Assembly (NCBI RefSeq): GCF_900105905.1
Contig: NZ_FNSV01000005.1
Coordinates: forward strand, 6,262,001-6,326,000
DNA from: Rhodococcus koreensis
GTDB lineage: Bacteria; Actinomycetota; Actinomycetes; Mycobacteriales; Mycobacteriaceae
DNA: 64,000 nt
Reading direction: 5' to 3'
Part shown: positions 16,990-25,285 of the stretch, one piece after another
Position numbering within the stretch: position 1 is the first letter of the stretch
Layout of the letters: each line of letters begins with the position of its first letter
Position numbers and translations under genes: made by a program
The notes under the pieces: model-generated
Seen by the model: the letters and a program-made list of their open reading frames with translations, nothing else
What the model was told of the DNA's origin: nothing
Databases searched by the model: none

Positions 16990-17325
16990 TCAGTCTTCGT
17001 TCGGTGCTACGTACACCCGGTCGTCGCTCAACACGGTCCGATACTTCTTCAACGCCAGCACCGCGGGAAAGCACAGGGGTGCTCCGGTGCGGACGTCGAA
17101 CCGGGCCATGTGGAGTGTGCAGAGCACCTCGTGGCCCTCGAGTTCGCCCTCCTCGCCCAGCGACCACTTCTCGTGACTGCAGGAGTCGGAGGTCGCGAAG
17201 AACTCGCCGTCGACGCGATAGACGGCGATCCCGCCATCCGCCTCCAAGCGTAGGGTTTCGCCGTCGGCCAGATCTTCCTCGTTGCACGCGAAGATCAGTG
17301 CTGCGGTTGATATTTCCGGTGCCAT
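16990..17325 (-). CDS. Rieske-type ferredoxin of ring-hydroxylating dioxygenase
   Basis: 111 residues starting at the ATG complement at 17323-17325. The Rieske [2Fe-2S] ligands are Cys49-x-His51 and Cys69-x2-His72, in SCSHEKWSLGE and VLCTLHMARFD. It is soluble and of the usual ferredoxin length. It carries electrons from the FAD reductase (19574-20770) to the oxygenase alpha subunit in a three-component system. It lies 44 bp after the beta-subunit gene and before the SDR gene, the same order as cmtAc-cmtAd-cmtB of p-cumate degradation. Confidence 0.92.
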   Translation of the reverse strand: MAPEISTAALIFACNEEDLADGETLRLEADGGIAVYRVDGEFFATSDSCSHEKWSLGEEGELEGHEVLCTLHMARFDVRTGAPLCFPAVLALKKYRTVLSDDRVYVAPNED

Positions 17326-17369
17326 GGTCGGCCCTCTCGTGATGCGCGGATACGGTGCGCGGTGACAGT

Positions 17370-17873
17370 TCAGATGATGAAACTGATCTTGCCCTGGGGA
17401 TCGAGCATGTCGTGAGCGAGAACGGCCCGCTTCCTGCGGATCAGGAAGGAGGAACCGTGAGGGGTCAGGTCGTAGTCGTAGCGGCCGACATACGTGTCGA
17501 ACTTGCCGGCTTTCGCGCGGTTGATGATGAAATTGGCTGTGACGGAGATCGACTCGTTGTTCTGTGTCAGGATTCGCACGTTGCCGACGATCCGGCTGGT
17601 CTGTGAATGGGGAAATTCGGCGTGTGCTTCCGGTTTCTTCAGGCGAATCACCCTCTGTTCGAGCATGGTGCGGCCATCGTGGATGAGTGACCACGTGAGA
17701 CCGGGGTCCGCGTCCGGCCGGTCCGTGGCGGGTACTTCGTACGTGCAATCGAGTGTGAACAGGTCGAGCCACTCCTCGAGTCGCCATTCGTCGATCAGGC
17801 CGGCTTCATGGAACAGGAATTCCTCGACGGCGTTACGCGTCGTGATGGTGGGTGTCTCTGACACGGAAGTCAT
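17370..17873 (-). CDS. Aromatic-ring dioxygenase small (beta) subunit
   Basis: 167 residues from the ATG complement at 17871-17873. NTF2-like fold of ring-hydroxylating dioxygenase beta subunits: EFLFHEAGLIDEWRLEEWLD near the N terminus, then TCSYEVPATD-like strand, LEQRVIRLKKPEAHAEFP with the typical QTSRIVGNV, and a C-terminal FLIRRKRAVLAHDML. It is a structural partner forming the alpha3beta3 oxygenase. It is encoded 50 bp after the alpha subunit. Confidence 0.9.
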   Translation of the reverse strand: MTSVSETPTITTRNAVEEFLFHEAGLIDEWRLEEWLDLFTLDCTYEVPATDRPDADPGLTWSLIHDGRTMLEQRVIRLKKPEAHAEFPHSQTSRIVGNVRILTQNNESISVTANFIINRAKAGKFDTYVGRYDYDLTPHGSSFLIRRKRAVLAHDMLDPQGKISFII

Positions 17874-17923
17874 GGGAGTGTCCTTCTGAGGTGACTGGCG
17901 GATGTGCGGCTTATCGAACGAGG

Positions 17924-19237
17924 TCAGGCATCGGCAGCCTGCTTGTCGAAGGGAACGAACGACGTGCCTTCGGTGGGGAGCTGCTGTCCGGTGATGCGCC
18001 GGTTCCATTCCCGCCACCAGGACCGCATCTGCAGTTCGTCGTTGGCCGCCGGCACGGGCTTGCCCATTCCCTTCGACACGTCGGACCAGCCGACCTCGCC
18101 GCGTGCGCCGAACCCCTTCTGCGCCTGTTCGAGGGCCTCGACATCATCGGGGGTCGCGAGGCCGGCCGGCCCCCAGAAGGTGAGTGCATTGTTGATGCGG
18201 TATCTGACGAACTCCTCGTCGACACCCTTGGGGATGATCTGCCAACCGGTGACGAGCGTTTCCGATGGGCTCACCGGGTGGAATGTGCGCAGCGTCAAAC
18301 CGAAGCTGAGATCGATCAGGATGAGGCTGGGGAAGAACACCGAATTTCGCGCGAGGCCAAACATCGCGTTGGCATAATTCTCACCGAAGGACTGTTCGGC
18401 CTGCGACCGCAGGCCGGCGAGGGTCTGCTTGACACTGTCGGTGGCCAGGGGAAGTCCGTTGGCCGGATACATCAATGTGGCGTGCCCGTTAGGGAATTCG
18501 GTTCCCATACCGGCCGGTGCCACACCGTTGACGGTCTCCTTGCCCAGCATCGGTGGTGTGGCACCGAGTTCCATCATCATTTCGAAGTAGGTGTGGTGAA
18601 CGGACTTGGCGTGATACCCGTCGATGCTGTTCTCGACGAGGAGCTTCCAGTTGGCCTTCAGTGAGTACTTGTGGGTTCCCTCCAGGATCGCGACGCCTTC
18701 GGGGGACTGATCGGCTGCCAGATCGATGAAATAGCGGGCGTCGCCGAGGTACGTCAGCAGATCAGGCGCGTCGGGATCGAAGTTCACGAAGTAGAGCCCC
18801 CGGTAGGAGTCCACCTGCGCCGGAGACTGCAGACCCTTGTACACGGCAGCCGGCTCGCTCTTGTAGTCCTCGTTGCCGGGCACATTGACCAACTCGCCCG
18901 AGTTCCGGTACGCCCAGCCGTGGTAGAAGCAGGTGAAGATCTTCGCATTGCCGGAGCTGTGCCGGCAGACGGAGGATCCGCGGTGCAGGCAGGTGTTGAG
19001 CAGCACCCGGACGTCACCGTGCCGGTCCCGGTTGAAGATCACCGGTCGGCCGCCGACGTCCCGGGTCTGGAAGTCGTTCTTGCCGGGAATCTCGGACTCG
19101 TGTCCGACGTACAGCCACGTCTTGTCGAAGATCTCTTTTCGTTCGCGCTGCAACACGTCCTCGGAAGTGAAGGCTTCACGGTTGACCCGGAAAAGGCTGT
19201 TCTCGCGGTCGTCGATGATGAATTGCTCTGCGGTCAT
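17924..19237 (-). CDS. Rieske non-haem iron dioxygenase large (alpha) subunit
   Basis: 437 residues. The Rieske cluster ligands are Cys83-x-His85 and Cys103-x2-His106; the catalytic iron ligands are His209 and His214 in NSIDGYHAKSVHH, with bridging Asp206, and the C-terminal Asp lies in the ATPDDVEAL segment. Together with beta subunit, ferredoxin and reductase it makes a complete three-component dioxygenase that adds O2 to an aromatic ring. Gene order reductase-small ORF-alpha-beta-ferredoxin-SDR resembles cmtAaAbAcAdB, so a p-substituted benzoate such as p-cumate is a candidate substrate. The substrate is inferred, the enzyme class is seen. Confidence 0.93.
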   Translation of the reverse strand: MTAEQFIIDDRENSLFRVNREAFTSEDVLQRERKEIFDKTWLYVGHESEIPGKNDFQTRDVGGRPVIFNRDRHGDVRVLLNTCLHRGSSVCRHSSGNAKIFTCFYHGWAYRNSGELVNVPGNEDYKSEPAAVYKGLQSPAQVDSYRGLYFVNFDPDAPDLLTYLGDARYFIDLAADQSPEGVAILEGTHKYSLKANWKLLVENSIDGYHAKSVHHTYFEMMMELGATPPMLGKETVNGVAPAGMGTEFPNGHATLMYPANGLPLATDSVKQTLAGLRSQAEQSFGENYANAMFGLARNSVFFPSLILIDLSFGLTLRTFHPVSPSETLVTGWQIIPKGVDEEFVRYRINNALTFWGPAGLATPDDVEALEQAQKGFGARGEVGWSDVSKGMGKPVPAANDELQMRSWWREWNRRITGQQLPTEGTSFVPFDKQAADA

Positions 19238-19283
19238 GGGGCTGATCCGTTCTGGTGAGTGCGGGCCGCGCCGGCGGCGTGAG

Positions 19284-19562
19284 TTAGTGGTGGTCGGCGA
19301 CGCGGGGATCGGTTGTGGTGATGTCCCGGAAGAGCCAACTGTCGGGATCGGAGCCGGTGGCCGGGACGACCAGCACGGCGGTGGGGCCGATTGCCATCCA
19401 GTTCCGTCCGTCGTCGTCCGGTTCGGCGGGCAGGATTTCCACGGTGGTGAAGACTTCGTTGCTGAGGTCGTGGGTCCCGATGATCACGTTGATCTTGCAG
19501 CCCTCGGTTTCGATGTGGAGGATCTTGTCCGGACCCCCCTTGAAATGCTGGATCTGACGCAT
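19284..19562 (-). CDS. Conserved-looking small protein of the dioxygenase operon
   Basis: 92 residues; I do not recognise the family. It opens MRQIQHFKGGPDKILHIETEG, has a Val/Ile-rich strand pattern (CKINVIIGTHDL, FTTVEILPAEPD) and an acidic-histidine tail. No membrane segment, signal or metal motif is evident. It lies 11 bp after the ferredoxin reductase gene and 46 bp before the alpha subunit, on the same strand, so it is surely in the operon. The p-cumate operon is remembered to hold a small gene of unknown role near the oxygenase genes; equivalence is not established. Confidence 0.72.
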   Translation of the reverse strand: MRQIQHFKGGPDKILHIETEGCKINVIIGTHDLSNEVFTTVEILPAEPDDDGRNWMAIGPTAVLVVPATGSDPDSWLFRDITTTDPRVADHH

Positions 19563-19573
19563 GGGTGCCTTCC

Positions 19574-20770
19574 TTATCGGGCGGGTATCTGGCCGCCGAC
19601 GAGGTCCGCGAGACTCCCGCCGCGACGGTGGTTCTTGCGGAACGCAGCGACTGCTCTGGGGTCGTTGACGCTGACCTGGGCGATCGGGTTGTGGTCGGCG
19701 TCGGTGTAGACGGCACGGAAGCGGCCCTCCGAGATCGCCCCCTCGCGATGGGCGAGTTCACCGAGCGAGGGCCTCCCGACTATCTGGATCCGGGAGCCGT
19801 ACTGGTCCGACCACACGTACGGAAGCTGCGGTGCAGGGGGTTCTGCACCGGTCACGATCGCGGCGACCGCATCGGCCTGTTCGCCGGCACTGGTCCAGTG
19901 CTCGATCCGCGCCCGGATACCCAGCAGCGGATGCCGACGCAGGGCGAGGTCGCCGATGGCGAAGATCGACGGGAATCCCTCGACCTCGAAGCGGTCAGTG
20001 CAGTGCACCCCGCCGTCGACGGGAAGCCCGCTGTTCTCGAGCCACCGGGTGTTGGGTACTGCGCCGACGCCGACGACGACGAGGTCCGCCGGTACCTCGC
20101 TTCCGTCGGCAAGGACGACGCCCTCGACGTGCTCACTGCCCCGGAAACGTTCCACCCGCGCTCCGGTGATGAGCTGGGCACCGCCGAGTGTGTGGATCGA
20201 CGCGATCTCGCGTCCGACCTCGTCGCCGAGAACCTGACTCATCGGGATCTCGAGTGCCTCGATCAGGGTGACGTCGAGGCCGCGCCCCCGCGCCGCGGAG
20301 GCGAATTCGGCGCCGATGAAGCCTGCGCCAACCACAGCCACCCGCGGTCTGCCGGTGAGAGCTTCTCGCAGAGCCGTAGCGTCGTCGAGCGTGCGCAGCG
20401 TGTGAACCCCCGCCGGCACGGCAGGAATGGGGAGGGACCGTGCGTGAGCACCGGTAGCGATCACCAACTGCTCGTACGAGAACTGCTCACCGGTGTGGGC
20501 GATCACTACCCTCCGTACCGGGTCCAGAGCGGTGGCTCGCACGCCCAGCCGGACGTCGAGGTCGAACTCCGCTGCGAGCTCCGGTGTGAGGAGCCGCGGA
20601 ACATCCGGGGCGTGCCCCTCGGCCAGGAGGTCCTTGGACAGAGGGGGTTTGTCGTACGGCCAGTGCTCCTCGCTCTCCAGGAGCACGATGCGCCCGGCGA
20701 AACCGCGCTGCCGCAATGCGATTGCTGTTCTGGTGCCTGCAACCGAGGCGCCGACGATCAGGAAGGACAT
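19574..20770 (-). CDS. FAD-dependent ferredoxin reductase of dioxygenase system
   Basis: 398 residues from the ATG complement at 20768-20770 (an in-frame ATG at 20791 would add 7). Typical dioxygenase ferredoxin reductase: FAD motif IVGASVAGTRTA at the N terminus, WPYDKPPLSKDLL, NAD motif VVGAGFIGAEFA near 150, then IFAIGDLA and a WSDQYGSRIQIVG segment. It moves electrons from NADH to the Rieske ferredoxin. It is the first gene of the leftward dioxygenase operon. The 17-bp palindrome at 20811-20827 lies about 41 bp upstream of its start, a likely control site. Confidence 0.92.
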   Translation of the reverse strand: MSFLIVGASVAGTRTAIALRQRGFAGRIVLLESEEHWPYDKPPLSKDLLAEGHAPDVPRLLTPELAAEFDLDVRLGVRATALDPVRRVVIAHTGEQFSYEQLVIATGAHARSLPIPAVPAGVHTLRTLDDATALREALTGRPRVAVVGAGFIGAEFASAARGRGLDVTLIEALEIPMSQVLGDEVGREIASIHTLGGAQLITGARVERFRGSEHVEGVVLADGSEVPADLVVVGVGAVPNTRWLENSGLPVDGGVHCTDRFEVEGFPSIFAIGDLALRRHPLLGIRARIEHWTSAGEQADAVAAIVTGAEPPAPQLPYVWSDQYGSRIQIVGRPSLGELAHREGAISEGRFRAVYTDADHNPIAQVSVNDPRAVAAFRKNHRRGGSLADLVGGQIPAR

Positions 20771-20810
20771 AGTCGAAACGTAGCCACGCATCACGCCCAG
20801 GTGGTGTGCA

Positions 20811-20827
20811 GTTCCGGCCGCTGGAAC
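20811..20827. promoter_or_regulatory. 17-bp palindrome, copy 1 (probable IclR operator)
   Basis: GTTCCGGCCGCTGGAAC, between the MFS gene end (20865) and the start of the ferredoxin reductase gene. Two further copies of GTTCCGG-NNN-CTGGAAC type occur at 24351-24367 and 25286-25302, each before a transcription unit of the same pathway. The IclR protein at 24464 is the obvious candidate binder. Confidence 0.7.
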
Positions 20828-20864
20828 CGCGAATTGGTGACGAGTCGGCGAGCATGTAGCCCGG

Positions 20865-22112
20865 CTAGCGTCGACTGGCGCGCGTCCGCGACAGGATCCG
20901 CAGAATGGCGGCACCTGCGACGTTGGCGGCGACGGCTGCCGACGCCACGCCCAGCAATGTTGCAGGCGTGCCGATCGCATAGGAACTGTGCAGCCAGGCG
21001 ATCGCCGTCGGTAGTCCGAACCCCAGGTAACCCAGGCAGTAGACCCGGCCGGTCATCGTCCCCAGCCGGCCGGGCGGGGCCAATCGCTCGCAGTCACGCA
21101 AGCACCCGACCAACGTCAATCCGTATCCGACGCCCAGCACGGATGCCGCAACCACGACCAGCCAGATCGACGCGGTTGCGGCGGCAAAGGCGGCGGCGAG
21201 CGTGCCGGCCACGAAGAGTGTCAGTCCGATCCCGCGGGCCGGGCCCGATCGTCCCGCCGTGCGCCCGACGAGTCGCTGCGCGACGAAGCCCAGTCCCAAA
21301 CTCAGTAGACACAGCAGACCGGAGAACGCCGTGTCGAAGCCTTCCAGCTGAGGCGCCACGATGGGCGGGAGCACCGCGTACGCGATGCCGAGGGCGCCGA
21401 AGATCCACGGTGCCGCGGGTATCACCAGGAGGTGGAATGCGCGGGGAAGAAGTATTCGATTCCTCTCCAACGGTTCTGGCCGAGCCCGCACCGGGCTGTT
21501 CGTCGTCGTTCGCGCGATCAGCAGGGCGGCAGCTACACAGAGAACCCCGTGCAGCAGAAAAGCCGCGGTGGTCGGTGCGGGCGCCCACTGGGCGAGGGCG
21601 CCCGCGGCACCTGCACCCATCGCGAAGCCGCTCGTCAGACTCATTGCCGACGCTCGTGGAGCACGGCCGGGTGAAGTGGTCAGCGAGTCGAGCGCCAGCC
21701 CGCCGACCACCATTCCGATCCCCAGAGCCATGCCGGTCGACATTCGCCCGGCGAACATCAGTGCGGGGTAGTGTGACCCGGCTGCGACCAGTATCGAACC
21801 CAGCGCGCTGACGGGTACGGCGAGAACGAGGGGAGTGCGGGTGCCCCAGCGGGCCGCCAGCCGATGCGCGAGGAGGAGCGAGGGGATCAGGCCGATGACA
21901 TACGCGAACAGCAGTGTGTTCACGGCGAGTTCGCTGAACCCGCGCTCCGCCCGGTACATGGTCAGCAGCGGAGTGAACTGATTGCCGCCCCACGCGACCA
22001 CGAACATTGCCGCACAGAGTGAGAACCAGTTCCGGTCGCGATGCCCGGCTCGCAGCGATCTTGCCGGAGCAGGTGGTGAGATTTCGGCCGGCACGGACTG
22101 CGGTCGGGGCAT
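20865..22112 (-). CDS. MFS transporter
   Basis: 415 residues from the ATG complement at 22110-22112, behind AGGAAG; longer in-frame starts run into the terminator hairpin upstream. About 12 hydrophobic helices are visible. The inter-helix signature reads AHRLAARWGTRTPLVLA after helix 2, a form of the MFS motif A, and the N-terminal half has GNQFTPLLTMYR. It lies between the hydrolase/decarboxylase pair and the dioxygenase operon, so it probably imports the aromatic acid substrate, though export of a toxic intermediate cannot be excluded. A strong hairpin separates it from the hydrolase gene. Confidence 0.85.
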   Translation of the reverse strand: MPRPQSVPAEISPPAPARSLRAGHRDRNWFSLCAAMFVVAWGGNQFTPLLTMYRAERGFSELAVNTLLFAYVIGLIPSLLLAHRLAARWGTRTPLVLAVPVSALGSILVAAGSHYPALMFAGRMSTGMALGIGMVVGGLALDSLTTSPGRAPRASAMSLTSGFAMGAGAAGALAQWAPAPTTAAFLLHGVLCVAAALLIARTTTNSPVRARPEPLERNRILLPRAFHLLVIPAAPWIFGALGIAYAVLPPIVAPQLEGFDTAFSGLLCLLSLGLGFVAQRLVGRTAGRSGPARGIGLTLFVAGTLAAAFAAATASIWLVVVAASVLGVGYGLTLVGCLRDCERLAPPGRLGTMTGRVYCLGYLGFGLPTAIAWLHSSYAIGTPATLLGVASAAVAANVAGAAILRILSRTRASRR

Positions 22113-22142
22113 CGGACACTTCCTGGATTGGCGGAGGCGGAA

Positions 22143-22194
22143 ACAACCGATGGCCGACGCCGAATCGTGGATTCCGGCGTCGGCCATCGGTTGT
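22143..22194 (-). terminator. Strong hairpin after the hydrolase gene
   Basis: A perfect 20-bp stem, 22143-22162 paired with 22175-22194, with a 12-nt loop, begins 11 bp beyond the stop of the leftward hydrolase gene and ends about 30 bp before the leftward MFS gene. On the minus strand it is followed by GTTTCC, a short T-run. It should end or strongly reduce the amidohydrolase-hydrolase transcript. Confidence 0.8.
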
Positions 22195-22204
22195 CATCGG
22201 AGAA

Positions 22205-23188
22205 TCAAGCAGAGACCAGGGAGCGATCGATCAGTGGCAGTTCGGGTCGGCGATCGGAGACGCCGGCGGCGTCGGCGAGATCTCCGGAAACCCTCCCGTC
22301 GCGGAAGAATTCGAGGAAGACCGGGTTGAACAGGTCCGGTCGGTCGGTCTGGCCCTGGTGGCCACACTCGTCGGGATAGAAGAATTGCACGTTGGGCAGG
22401 TGGTCTTCCTGGACGTACCCCCACTCGACCGGTGTCAGGATGTCCTGGCGTCCGTAGAGGTAGAGCCCCGGAGTGCTCAACCGGTCGAGGCGCCCCTTGG
22501 TGACCAAACGGGCGGCGCGATTCTCGTCCGTCCAGTCCGTGATCCGCCGGTACTGCAGGAGAGTGGGCCAGAACTTCGCGTGCGCGTCCATCCGGTCTCT
22601 CGCGGAGAGGTAGCGCATGTCGATCAGATCTTCACTGATGGCCTCACCGCGATGGATGATCGCCTCCATCATCGTGCGCATTCCCTCGCGTGTGCCGTCG
22701 TAGGCGGTGAGACGGAACTCGCCCGCCGGCGGGGTCAAGTGCTCCGGGACGACGTCGCCGACATCTCCCGCGATCAGAATGAAGCTCTTGACCTTGTCCG
22801 GGTGTGCAACCGTGTAATTGACCGTGTTCATGCAGCCCATGGAGTTTCCTGCGAGGTGGAACTCGTCGAGGCACAGTGCGGTGGCGAACTGGTCGATGAA
22901 GTCGACGAAGGACTCCATGCCGTCCGGCCAATACTCCGCACGAGTATCGGACAGGCCGAATCCGGGCATGTCGGGGCAATAGACGCGGAAACCGTTCTCG
23001 CCGAGGTAGGGGGCCATGAAGCGCCATCCCGCGAGGCCTGAGGAGCCGGGCAATCCGCCGTGGAGCAGGATCACGGCGGGGCCCGACGTGCCGGCGGTCA
23101 TGTAGTGGGCGCGGGCGCCGTTCGCCAGTCGGACCCAACGGCTGGCCAAGCCGGGAACGTCGACGAGATTTTCAGCAGTGAGTGCCAT
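22205..23188 (-). CDS. Alpha/beta hydrolase, meta-cleavage product type
   Basis: 327 residues. The nucleophile is Ser116 in LAGNSMGC, the acid is Asp in YGRQDILTP and the base His in DECGHQGQ. The HGGLPG oxyanion stretch and PDMPGFGLSD match the C-C bond hydrolases (BphD/HsaD/CmtE type) that split the ring-fission product. Its gene overlaps the amidohydrolase gene by 17 bp, so the two are coupled. In a cmt-like pathway it would cleave the decarboxylated ring-fission product to a dienoate and a small acid (isobutyrate if the substrate is p-cumate). A C-terminal extension of about 35 residues follows the catalytic core. Confidence 0.87.
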   Translation of the reverse strand: MALTAENLVDVPGLASRWVRLANGARAHYMTAGTSGPAVILLHGGLPGSSGLAGWRFMAPYLGENGFRVYCPDMPGFGLSDTRAEYWPDGMESFVDFIDQFATALCLDEFHLAGNSMGCMNTVNYTVAHPDKVKSFILIAGDVGDVVPEHLTPPAGEFRLTAYDGTREGMRTMMEAIIHRGEAISEDLIDMRYLSARDRMDAHAKFWPTLLQYRRITDWTDENRAARLVTKGRLDRLSTPGLYLYGRQDILTPVEWGYVQEDHLPNVQFFYPDECGHQGQTDRPDLFNPVFLEFFRDGRVSGDLADAAGVSDRRPELPLIDRSLVSA

Positions 23189-24239
23189 GGTGATCTTCCT
23201 TTATCGGTGAGAAGTGGTCGGTGACGAGTGCGCCGGATGCCAGTCCGAGAAATTCGAGCGCATTCTCGCGGAGGATTCTCGGCACGGTGCCGGGCGGCAA
23301 ATGCTGTGCCACAGAGTTCAAGTCCGCCAGTCCATCTCCAGGTTGTCCCGGAATGAAGGGGTGGTCGCTGCCGAGCAGGATCTGGTTCGGGCCGAAGCGG
23401 TGTACCAACGCAGGCAGGAGTCCCGGGTCGAAGACCAATGTGTCTGCGTAGAGACGTGATACGAGGCGATCCAGATCGTCTGGGACGTGTGTGGCGGCCA
23501 AGTGGGCGCCGAGGCGCAGTCTCGGGTATGCCCAGGGAAAGGTGCCGCACCCGTGGACCATGGCGATGCGTAGTCGTCGATGACGGTCCAGCACCCCGCC
23601 GAAGACAAGCGCGGTAGCCGCCAACGCGGTATCCGAGGGCATCCCCAGTCCGAAGTCGTAAGTGAACCCCGAACGGCGCACCGCGCCACCGCCTCCGTCG
23701 ACGGGATGGACCATTACCGCGAGTCCGAGACCGTCGACCGCATCGAAGAAGTACTCGAGTGCCGGGTCGTCCAATTCCATCCCGTTGATCCGTGTGCCGA
23801 TCTCGATCGCCCGCAGTCCCAGAACTGTGGACAGGTAGTGAAGTTCGGATAGGCAGTCCCGGGGAGACAAGAGGGGAACTGTTCCGATTCCGATGAGCCT
23901 GCCATCGCCGTCTTCCACTGCGCGGGCGGTGGACTCATTGATCCACCGGCAGTACGCGGCGAAGGGTGCCGGCGCGGCGCCGTACTCCAGGGTGACCGGA
24001 ACAGGAGAAATCGCCTGAACCCCGACACCCGCGCGATCCATGTCCTCCAAGCGCGCCGGCACATCCCAGAGAGCGCGCCGGACGGCGCGGAAGTCTTCGG
24101 ATCCGCGGACGAGCCGTCCCTCCGCGGGAGAATCGAGCACCAATCGGGGTGCTCGCGGAAAACCTGCGATGACGTCGGCAGGGGGTGCGTCCCGGGGGAA
24201 GTAGTGCGCATGCACATCGATGGTGCCGGGTGGAACCAC
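23172..24239 (-). CDS. Amidohydrolase-2 family protein, probable decarboxylase
   Basis: 355 residues. The start chosen is the GTG complement at 24237-24239, behind a fine AAGGAG; the longer frame upstream reads through a hairpin. Metal-binding motifs of the ACMSD/resorcylate-decarboxylase family are visible: IDVHAHYFP at the N terminus, VMVHPVDG in the middle, AMVHGCGTFPW, and LLGSDHPF late. These enzymes remove CO2 from aromatic acids or semialdehydes. Coupled to a meta-cleavage hydrolase, it most likely decarboxylates the carboxylated ring-fission product before hydrolysis. As I recall, CmtD of the classical cmt pathway is from another family, so this would be a non-homologous replacement. 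Confidence 0.85.
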   Translation of the reverse strand: MVPPGTIDVHAHYFPRDAPPADVIAGFPRAPRLVLDSPAEGRLVRGSEDFRAVRRALWDVPARLEDMDRAGVGVQAISPVPVTLEYGAAPAPFAAYCRWINESTARAVEDGDGRLIGIGTVPLLSPRDCLSELHYLSTVLGLRAIEIGTRINGMELDDPALEYFFDAVDGLGLAVMVHPVDGGGGAVRRSGFTYDFGLGMPSDTALAATALVFGGVLDRHRRLRIAMVHGCGTFPWAYPRLRLGAHLAATHVPDDLDRLVSRLYADTLVFDPGLLPALVHRFGPNQILLGSDHPFIPGQPGDGLADLNSVAQHLPPGTVPRILRENALEFLGLASGALVTDHFSPIKEDHHGTHC

Positions 24240-24273
24240 GAGGGTCTCCTTTCGCGCGCATCCGTGGCGTGTT

Positions 24274-24311
24274 CCGTCCGGCCTGCCCGCGTCGTCGGGC
24301 AAGCCGGACGG
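24274..24311 (-). promoter_or_regulatory. Leader hairpin, possible attenuator
   Basis: CCGTCCGGCCTGCCCG (24274-24289) pairs with CGGGCAAGCCGGACGG (24296-24311): 16 positions, one G:U, 6-nt loop. It lies between the palindrome at 24351 and the amidohydrolase start at 24239, inside the expected leader RNA. It may be a terminator-like attenuator or protect the mRNA end. Confidence 0.5.
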
Positions 24312-24350
24312 AGGGAACGTTAGGGGCTCGGTGCGGCTGCGGCCGCTGTA

Positions 24351-24367
24351 GTTCCGGGGGCTGGAAC
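24351..24367. promoter_or_regulatory. 17-bp palindrome, copy 2 (probable IclR operator)
   Basis: GTTCCGGGGGCTGGAAC in the divergent 224-bp region between the amidohydrolase and iclR genes. It is placed to control both directions, including autoregulation of iclR. The two 7-base arms match copies 1 and 3 (20811 and 25286); only the central three bases and flanks vary. Confidence 0.72.
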
Positions 24368-24463
24368 CGATCGGCGGGCACGTACCCTGAATGTCAGCGC
24401 GCTGTGACTGCCGTTACATTAGTTTTCCGCGGGGTCGGCGGAGTGAAGATTGCGGAGGCCCGG

Positions 24464-25279
24464 ATGATGCAGATGGAAGAAGACAAGCACGACACCGGCG
24501 GTGCGGGGAGCTCACCGCCTTCGATCCTGGCGAAGGCGTTCTCGATCATCGATGCGTTCAACGAGCGCGATCGGGTTCTGACCCTGACACAGATCAGCAG
24601 GAAGACGGGCCTGCCCAAGTCGACGGTGCACAGATTGCTGCAGCGGTTGGGTGAACTGGCGGTGATAGAGGAACACGGTGCCGGGTACCGGCTCGGTATC
24701 CGGCTGTTGCGGCTGGTTTCGTCCATGCCGGTGGACGGAATGCGCGAGGTTGCGCTGCCGCACTTGGCGCAGTTGCAGGCCTGGTCGAAGGAATCCGTGC
24801 ACTTCGGCGTCCTCAGGGGCAACGAAGTCGTCGTGCTGCAGGCGCTGTTCGCGGTGAACCACGCGCGACCCATCGGGGAGGTGGGCACCCGGATCCCCGC
24901 GCACCTGTCCGCGATGGGCCGGGCGATGATGGCGCATCTGCGTGAAGAGGAGCTCACCGAACTGCTGGCCGGACCTCTGGTAGGACTGACGCCGAAGTCG
25001 ATCACGGACCCGGTCCGAATTCGCCACGAGTTGAAGCACGTTCGAGTGGCGGGAGTTGCCGTGCAGAAGGACGGGGTGGTTCTGGGCTTGGGCAACATCG
25101 CCGCGCCGGTGCTGATCAAGGGCCGGCCGATGGGTGCTGTCGCCGTTCAGTTCGACTCGGCGAAGGAGGTCTCGGAGTCGGTGATCAACGCCGTCAAACT
25201 GACTGCTCACCGCATCTGCCGTGACACCACCCAGATGCTCGCCCAGGGTAGGGCCGATCTCTTTCCGTTCGACGACTGA
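24464..25279 (+). CDS. IclR-family regulator of the aromatic cluster
   Basis: 271 residues from the ATG at 24464, with GGAGG at 24454-24458; a GTG at 24443 is an alternative. The helix-turn-helix is LTLTQISRKTGLPKSTVHRLL (near 45-65), and the IclR effector domain follows with SVHFGVLRGNEVVVLQAL and IPAHLSAMGRAMMAHL. It sits between the decarboxylase/hydrolase unit and the extradiol dioxygenase gene. The 17-bp palindrome occurs on both sides of it and before the dioxygenase operon, so this protein is the likely pathway regulator, activator or repressor, responding to the substrate or an intermediate. Confidence 0.9.
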   Translation: MMQMEEDKHDTGGAGSSPPSILAKAFSIIDAFNERDRVLTLTQISRKTGLPKSTVHRLLQRLGELAVIEEHGAGYRLGIRLLRLVSSMPVDGMREVALPHLAQLQAWSKESVHFGVLRGNEVVVLQALFAVNHARPIGEVGTRIPAHLSAMGRAMMAHLREEELTELLAGPLVGLTPKSITDPVRIRHELKHVRVAGVAVQKDGVVLGLGNIAAPVLIKGRPMGAVAVQFDSAKEVSESVINAVKLTAHRICRDTTQMLAQGRADLFPFDD

Positions 25280-25285
25280 CGCCGC

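Noticed and set aside
19565..21811. 748-codon open frame on the plus strand
   Set aside because: It is antisense to the ferredoxin reductase and MFS genes, is rich in Arg/Gly/Pro and has no family motif; a shadow typical of GC-rich DNA.
24185..24463. Longer IclR start at 24185
   Set aside because: It would cover the operator and hairpin and has no family sequence; the ATG at 24464 has GGAGG.
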